A stretch of DNA of 17,981 nt from Caldifarciminota bacterium (lineage in GTDB: Bacteria; Hydrothermota; 32-111; QNBC01), in NCBI GenBank assembly GCA_015486655.1, contig WFRF01000226.1:1-17981 (forward strand), written 5' to 3'. The stretch's first letter is position 1. Each line of letters starts with the position of its first letter. The notes under the pieces were generated by a model. That model was not told the origin of the DNA, made no database searches, and saw only the letters and a program-made list of their open reading frames with translations. A program made the translations under genes and the position numbers. Positions 14,320 through 17,981 of the stretch are shown piece after piece.

Positions 14320-14927
14320 TGGAAGTTATTGAAAAGAAACTTTGGGAAAGAAACATAAGATTTGTAGCCGGAATCGATGAAGTGGGACGTGGTCCCCTTG
14401 CCGGACCTGTTGTTGCAGCTTCGGTAATATTGCCTTACGGCAAAATTTTTGACGGCATTGATGATTCAAAAAAGCTCTCACCCGAAAAAAGGGAAGAGAT
14501 GTTTTATATGATTGTAGAAAATGCCGTTTCTATCGGTATAGGTTACGTGGATTCAATGGTAATAGATGATATCAATATCTTGCAGGCAACATTTGAAGCA
14601 ATGAAAAGAGCAATATGCAATATGAGTATCGTTCCCGATTATCTTTTAATTGACGGAAATTACGAATTAAGGGATGTACCGTTGTTTCAAAACAGTGTTG
14701 TTAAGGGGGATTCCAAAAGCCAGTGCATTGCCGCAGCTTCAATTGTTGCCAAAGTTTACAGAGATAGGTTGATGGAAGGATACGATATCGAATATCCCAT
14801 GTATCACTTTTCAAAAAACAAGGGGTATGGAACAAAAGAACATTTGGATGCACTGATAAAATACGGTCCGTGCAAGATTCACAGATTTTCTTTTGCTCCG
14901 GTAAAGAATATCGCACATAATGAATGA
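14319..14927 (+). CDS. rnhB: Ribonuclease HII
   Basis: RNase HII (202 residues) cleaves the RNA strand of RNA-DNA hybrids and removes single ribonucleotides from DNA. The metal-binding DEDD set is present: D20 and E21 in G-I-D-E-V-G-R-G-P-L-A-G-P, D112 in L-L-I-D-G-N, and D131 in K-G-D-S-K-S. The D-S-K-K-L-S and S-I-V-A-K-V motifs also fit. It overlaps yraN by 8 bases and rplS by 1. The rbgA gene often found between rplS and rnhB in Firmicutes is missing here. Confidence 0.97.
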   Translation: MEVIEKKLWERNIRFVAGIDEVGRGPLAGPVVAASVILPYGKIFDGIDDSKKLSPEKREEMFYMIVENAVSIGIGYVDSMVIDDINILQATFEAMKRAICNMSIVPDYLLIDGNYELRDVPLFQNSVVKGDSKSQCIAAASIVAKVYRDRLMEGYDIEYPMYHFSKNKGYGTKEHLDALIKYGPCKIHRFSFAPVKNIAHNE

Positions 14928-15282
14928 AGAAGGGAGAAGAGGCGAAGAGATTGCCTCTTCTTTCCTTATCAAGAGGGGGTACAGAATTGTCGGGAGGAAT
15001 TTCCGTTTCAGCAAATATGGAGAAATAGACATAATAGCCGTTCACAAGGATATACTTGTGTTTGTAGAGGTTAAATTCAGGAAAAACAATAAATACGGAA
15101 GGGCTATTGAATCTATAAACGATGTAAAACGAAAGCGTATTGTAAAAACAGCTCGTTACTTTTTAATCAAAAAAGGCATTTTAGGGAAGGTTAACACGCG
15201 ATTCGATGTAATTGCCATAGATGTTATTGACGGAAAAACGAAAATAGATCATATAAAAAATGCGTTCAAGGGGGAAATATGA
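14920..15282 (+). CDS. yraN: YraN/UPF0102 family putative endonuclease-fold protein
   Basis: This 120-residue protein has a restriction-endonuclease-like fold. The core motif is G-E-I-D-I-I followed by V-F-V-E-V-K, the D-x(n)-E-x-K arrangement of this nuclease superfamily, preceded by the typical R-R-G-E-E-I-A and G-Y-R-I-V-G-R-N. Its biological role is not well established. It is commonly beside rnhB and comM, as here. It begins within the end of rnhB and shares an ATGA overlap with comM. Confidence 0.95.
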   Translation: MNEEGRRGEEIASSFLIKRGYRIVGRNFRFSKYGEIDIIAVHKDILVFVEVKFRKNNKYGRAIESINDVKRKRIVKTARYFLIKKGILGKVNTRFDVIAIDVIDGKTKIDHIKNAFKGEI

Positions 15283-16814
15283 TATCACGTTTATTTTCAG
15301 GCACATTGGAGGGGGTGGAGGCTTATATTGTCGAAATCGAGACAGATTTAACCCGGGCGCTTCCCGCTCTTAATATTGTAGGGTTACCCGAGAGGGTCGT
15401 AAAAGAGGCCAAAGACCGCGTAGAATCGGCAATTAAAAACACAGGAATACAATTCCCCACAAAAAAGATCACGGTAAATCTTGCCCCTGCAGAAAAGAGA
15501 AAAGAATCCTCGGGATTTGATCTACCCATTGCAATTGGGATACTCGTTGCCAGCGGTAATCTGATTTCAAGGACATTGAGCGATTATGTAATCGTAGGAG
15601 AGTTGTCACTGGGGGGAGGCGTAAGAAGGGTAAACGGTGCTCTGTCCATTGCAATCGCAACAAGAGAAGCTGGCTTTAAGGGATTGATCCTTCCCGAGGA
15701 AAACGCTTCGGAAGCGGCGGTAGTGGATGGGATTGATGTCATACCCGTCAAATCGCTAAAGGATGTTATATCCTTCTTTAAGGGTGAGCTAAACATAGAA
15801 CCGTATACTGTTGATCTTGAAAAACTGTTCGATTCCGTGGGAAAATACAGTGTGGATTTCTCGGATGTCATGGGGCAACAAACGGCTAAAAGGGCAATTG
15901 AGGTGGCTGCCGCAGGGGGGCATAACTTGCTGATGATAGGGCCTCCGGGCTCTGGTAAAACGATGCTTGCAAAAAGAATTCCGACTATCTTACCTGAAAT
16001 GACTGTTGAAGAAGCCCTGGAGACAACAAAAATCCACAGTTCCGTAGGGGGGTTGAACCCTGACAGCGGCATTGTAGCCACAAGACCATTTCGTTCGCCT
16101 CACCACACCATATCAAATATAGGATTAATAGGCGGGGGACAGAGGATAAAGCCGGGAGAGGTAAGCCTTGCACATAACGGCGTCCTCTTTCTCGATGAAT
16201 TGCCCGAGTTTAACAGGAATGTGCTGGAGGTTCTGAGACAACCTCTGGAAAACGGTGAGGTTACTATTTCAAGAGCTGTGGGGAGTTTAACTTTTCCTTC
16301 ACGTTTTATGCTTGTTGCCGCAATGAACCCCTGTCCTTGCGGTTATTTTGGCGATCCTTATCATACTTGCACTTGTACGCCAAATATGATACAAAAATAT
16401 ATGTCAAAAATTTCGGGACCTCTTTTGGATCGAATAGATATTCATATCGAGGTTCCTGCAGTAAAGTATAAAGAGCTTATATCGAAGAGAAAAGAAGAAA
16501 CATCGGAGAATATAAGGAAAAGGGTGCAGAAGGCAAGAGAAATGCAGAATGAAAGATATAAGGGGAAAGACGGAATCTACTCCAATGCGCATCTGACCGC
16601 AAAAGCTGTGGAAAAATACTGCAATCTTGATGACCGGTCTGAAAATTTACTGCAAACGGCAATAAAAAGATTTGGATTCTCTGCAAGAGCTTATAACAGA
16701 ATATTGAAGGTATCGCGTACAATAGCGGATCTCGACGGCGAAGAACATATTAAGGCTGCCCATATTTCGGAAGCCATTCAGTACAGATCACTGGATCGGA
16801 GGTTTTGGTTATAA
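15279..16814 (+). CDS. comM: ComM/YifB AAA+ ATPase (magnesium chelatase-like)
   Basis: This 511-residue AAA+ protein is related to Mg-chelatase ChlI. In naturally competent bacteria ComM is a hexameric helicase that promotes branch migration during integration of incoming DNA. It has the N-terminal Lon-protease-like (ChlI) domain, Walker A G221-P-P-G-S-G-K-T228, Walker B V-L-F-L-D306-E307, a cysteine cluster N350-P-C-P-C-G with a later C364-T-C, and the L-L-D-R-I-D-I-H segment before the C-terminal lid domain. Its length is normal. Translation is coupled to yraN (start overlaps stop). fbp follows after 16 bases without an evident promoter, so they may share a transcript. Confidence 0.96.
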   Translation: MISRLFSGTLEGVEAYIVEIETDLTRALPALNIVGLPERVVKEAKDRVESAIKNTGIQFPTKKITVNLAPAEKRKESSGFDLPIAIGILVASGNLISRTLSDYVIVGELSLGGGVRRVNGALSIAIATREAGFKGLILPEENASEAAVVDGIDVIPVKSLKDVISFFKGELNIEPYTVDLEKLFDSVGKYSVDFSDVMGQQTAKRAIEVAAAGGHNLLMIGPPGSGKTMLAKRIPTILPEMTVEEALETTKIHSSVGGLNPDSGIVATRPFRSPHHTISNIGLIGGGQRIKPGEVSLAHNGVLFLDELPEFNRNVLEVLRQPLENGEVTISRAVGSLTFPSRFMLVAAMNPCPCGYFGDPYHTCTCTPNMIQKYMSKISGPLLDRIDIHIEVPAVKYKELISKRKEETSENIRKRVQKAREMQNERYKGKDGIYSNAHLTAKAVEKYCNLDDRSENLLQTAIKRFGFSARAYNRILKVSRTIADLDGEEHIKAAHISEAIQYRSLDRRFWL

Positions 16815-16830
16815 TATATAAGGAGGTATA

Positions 16831-17838
16831 ATGGATACTTTAACCGTTTCTCAACATATAATCGAACAACAGAAACGATTTCCAAATGCCACGGGGGAAT
16901 ATACGGGGTTATTGGAGAATATTATTCTGGCGGCAAAGATTGTTACGAGAGAGGTAAGAAAAGCAGGACTTGTTGAGATTTTAGGACTCACCGGAAAGAA
17001 AAATGTTCAGGGAGAGGATGTGCAGAAGCTTGATATCTTTGCTAATGATACGATGGTTAAGATTCTTGGCAGAGGCGGTCATGTTTGTATTATGGCATCC
17101 GAAGAGGTGGAAGATCCCATATACCCCGTAGACGGCTACCCCATAGGAAAATATGTAGTGAGTTTCGATCCGTTGGACGGTTCATCAAATATAGATGTAA
17201 ACGCCAGCATAGGAACAATATTCGGTGTACACAGAAGAAAGAGTGAAGGCGGAAGAGGAACAATTGATGACCTGCTTCAAAAAGGTACTGAGCTCGTGGG
17301 AGCCGGCTATATTATTTACGGATCCAGCACGATTATGGTTTATTCGGCAGGGTTTGGTGTGCACGGATTCACATATGACCCATCAGTCGGTGAATTTTTA
17401 CTCTCACATGAAGACATAAGGATACCGTCAAGGGGCAGTATCTACAGTATTAACGAAGGAAACACCATATATTGGGATGAGCCGGTAAGAAAATATATTG
17501 AGTATCTCAAATCAAAGAAAAATCATGTTAAAAAACCTTACACTGCACGTTATATAGGTTCACTTGTCGCTGACTTTCACAGGAATCTGCTTAGGGGAGG
17601 TGTTTTTCTCTATCCCAAAGATAACAAGGATCCCAAAAAACCCCATGGTAAACTTAGGTTGCTCTATGAAGCTCAGCCTCTCGCATACATAGCGGAACAG
17701 GCGGGCGGTGCGGCGTCAACGGGAACGGAAAGAATACTTGATATACAACCTATGGAACTGCATCAAAGGGTTCCGCTAATTATAGGAAGTAAAGAAGATG
17801 TAAAAATGGCGGAGGACTTCATCGCGGGGAAGTATTAA
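16831..17838 (+). CDS. fbp: Fructose-1,6-bisphosphatase, class I
   Basis: FBPase class I (335 residues, normal length) hydrolyses fructose 1,6-bisphosphate to fructose 6-phosphate in gluconeogenesis. Metal ligands are E91 and E92 in A-S-E-E-V-E-D and D113, D116 in F-D-P-L-D-G-S-S-N-I-D; E280 in Y-E-A-Q-P-L matches the ligand Glu of the mammalian enzyme. The N-terminal activation region and the G-E-D-V-Q-K-L-D segment are present. The ATG is preceded by aggaggtata. It is last of the plus-strand run. Its final 20 bases overlap the end of the convergent gene on the other strand, leaving no space for a separate terminator. Confidence 0.97.
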   Translation: MDTLTVSQHIIEQQKRFPNATGEYTGLLENIILAAKIVTREVRKAGLVEILGLTGKKNVQGEDVQKLDIFANDTMVKILGRGGHVCIMASEEVEDPIYPVDGYPIGKYVVSFDPLDGSSNIDVNASIGTIFGVHRRKSEGGRGTIDDLLQKGTELVGAGYIIYGSSTIMVYSAGFGVHGFTYDPSVGEFLLSHEDIRIPSRGSIYSINEGNTIYWDEPVRKYIEYLKSKKNHVKKPYTARYIGSLVADFHRNLLRGGVFLYPKDNKDPKKPHGKLRLLYEAQPLAYIAEQAGGAASTGTERILDIQPMELHQRVPLIIGSKEDVKMAEDFIAGKY

Positions 17839-17981
17839 TCTCATCCTTTAAATCTTCTATGGATAACGGCATGACTTCATGAATTGAATTTTTTCCAAGT
17901 AATATCATTATAAATCGGTCCAGACCGAATGCGATGCCGCCGGAAGGCGGCATTCCTATTTCCAATGCTTTTTGAAAATCA
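17819..17981 (-). CDS. Class II aminoacyl-tRNA synthetase-like protein, C-terminal fragment; probably EpmA/GenX
   Basis: Only the last 53 codons are inside the window; the gene runs off the right edge. The fragment contains class II motif 3, G-I-A-F-G-L-D-R, preceded by A-L-E-I-G-M-P-P-S-G and followed by S-I-H-E-V-M-P-L. The Met-Pro-Pro lead-in is typical of lysyl-type enzymes (LysS and the EF-P lysine ligase EpmA/GenX). The G-I-A-F-G rather than G-L-G-I-G favours EpmA. The Phe-Pro end of the final block, usual in LysRS, AspRS and AsnRS, is replaced by P-L-S, and about 13 extra residues follow. Its stop lies within the end of fbp on the opposite strand. LysS or an AspS-like protein remains possible. 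Confidence 0.72.
   Translation of the reverse strand, partial: DFQKALEIGMPPSGGIAFGLDRFIMILLGKNSIHEVMPLSIEDLKDEINTSPR

Overview
The window looks like a chromosomal segment of an AT-rich Gram-negative-type bacterium, most likely from the FCB superphylum or a related candidate phylum (Cloacimonadota or WOR-3 style). The main clue is a secreted subtilisin with a signal peptide and a C-terminal tail of the type IX secretion sorting type. This placement is inference; there is no rRNA or other phylogenetic marker beyond ribosomal proteins S16 and L19. No tRNA, rRNA, CRISPR array, transposase or phage gene is visible.

Layout. (1) 1-265: a repeat copy and a promoter for a small stand-alone cyclic-nucleotide-binding protein (266-787). 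(2) 784-2491, minus strand: a TPR protein followed by elongation factor P; the TPR gene appears to lack a standard start codon. (3) 2492-3133: a mosaic intergenic island with hairpins, a duplicated T/C-rich stretch and a second repeat copy. (4) 3134-6224, plus strand: subtilisin-like peptidase with a terminator, then a short-chain dehydrogenase. (5) 6241-9023, minus strand: an operon of arsenate-reductase-like phosphatase, M28 metallopeptidase, a second cyclic-nucleotide-binding protein and an unrecognised 184-residue possible sensor protein. (6) 9024-9451: a second intergenic island with a third repeat copy. (7) 9452-11967, minus strand: MgtE magnesium transporter and an ArsB/NhaD-type permease. 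(8) 12258-17838, plus strand: a tightly packed run rpsP-khpA-rimM-trmD-rplS-rnhB-yraN-comM-fbp behind tandem promoters. (9) 17819-17981, minus strand: the C-terminal end of a class II aminoacyl-tRNA synthetase-like protein, probably EpmA/GenX.

How the genes fit together. The rpsP run is the classical ribosome and RNA maturation cluster: two ribosomal proteins, the S16-linked maturation factor RimM, the TrmD tRNA methylase and the KH-domain RNA chaperone. It is followed by genome-maintenance genes (RNase HII, YraN, ComM) and a gluconeogenic enzyme. EF-P and a probable EF-P-lysylating enzyme lie at opposite ends of the window. The two cyclic-nucleotide-binding proteins are gapless paralogues with no DNA-binding domain, which suggests a shared signalling role through partner proteins. 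The most unusual non-coding signal is a 165-base repeat just upstream of two strong promoters; one of its hairpins differs at four base pairs between copies, with pairing kept at each.
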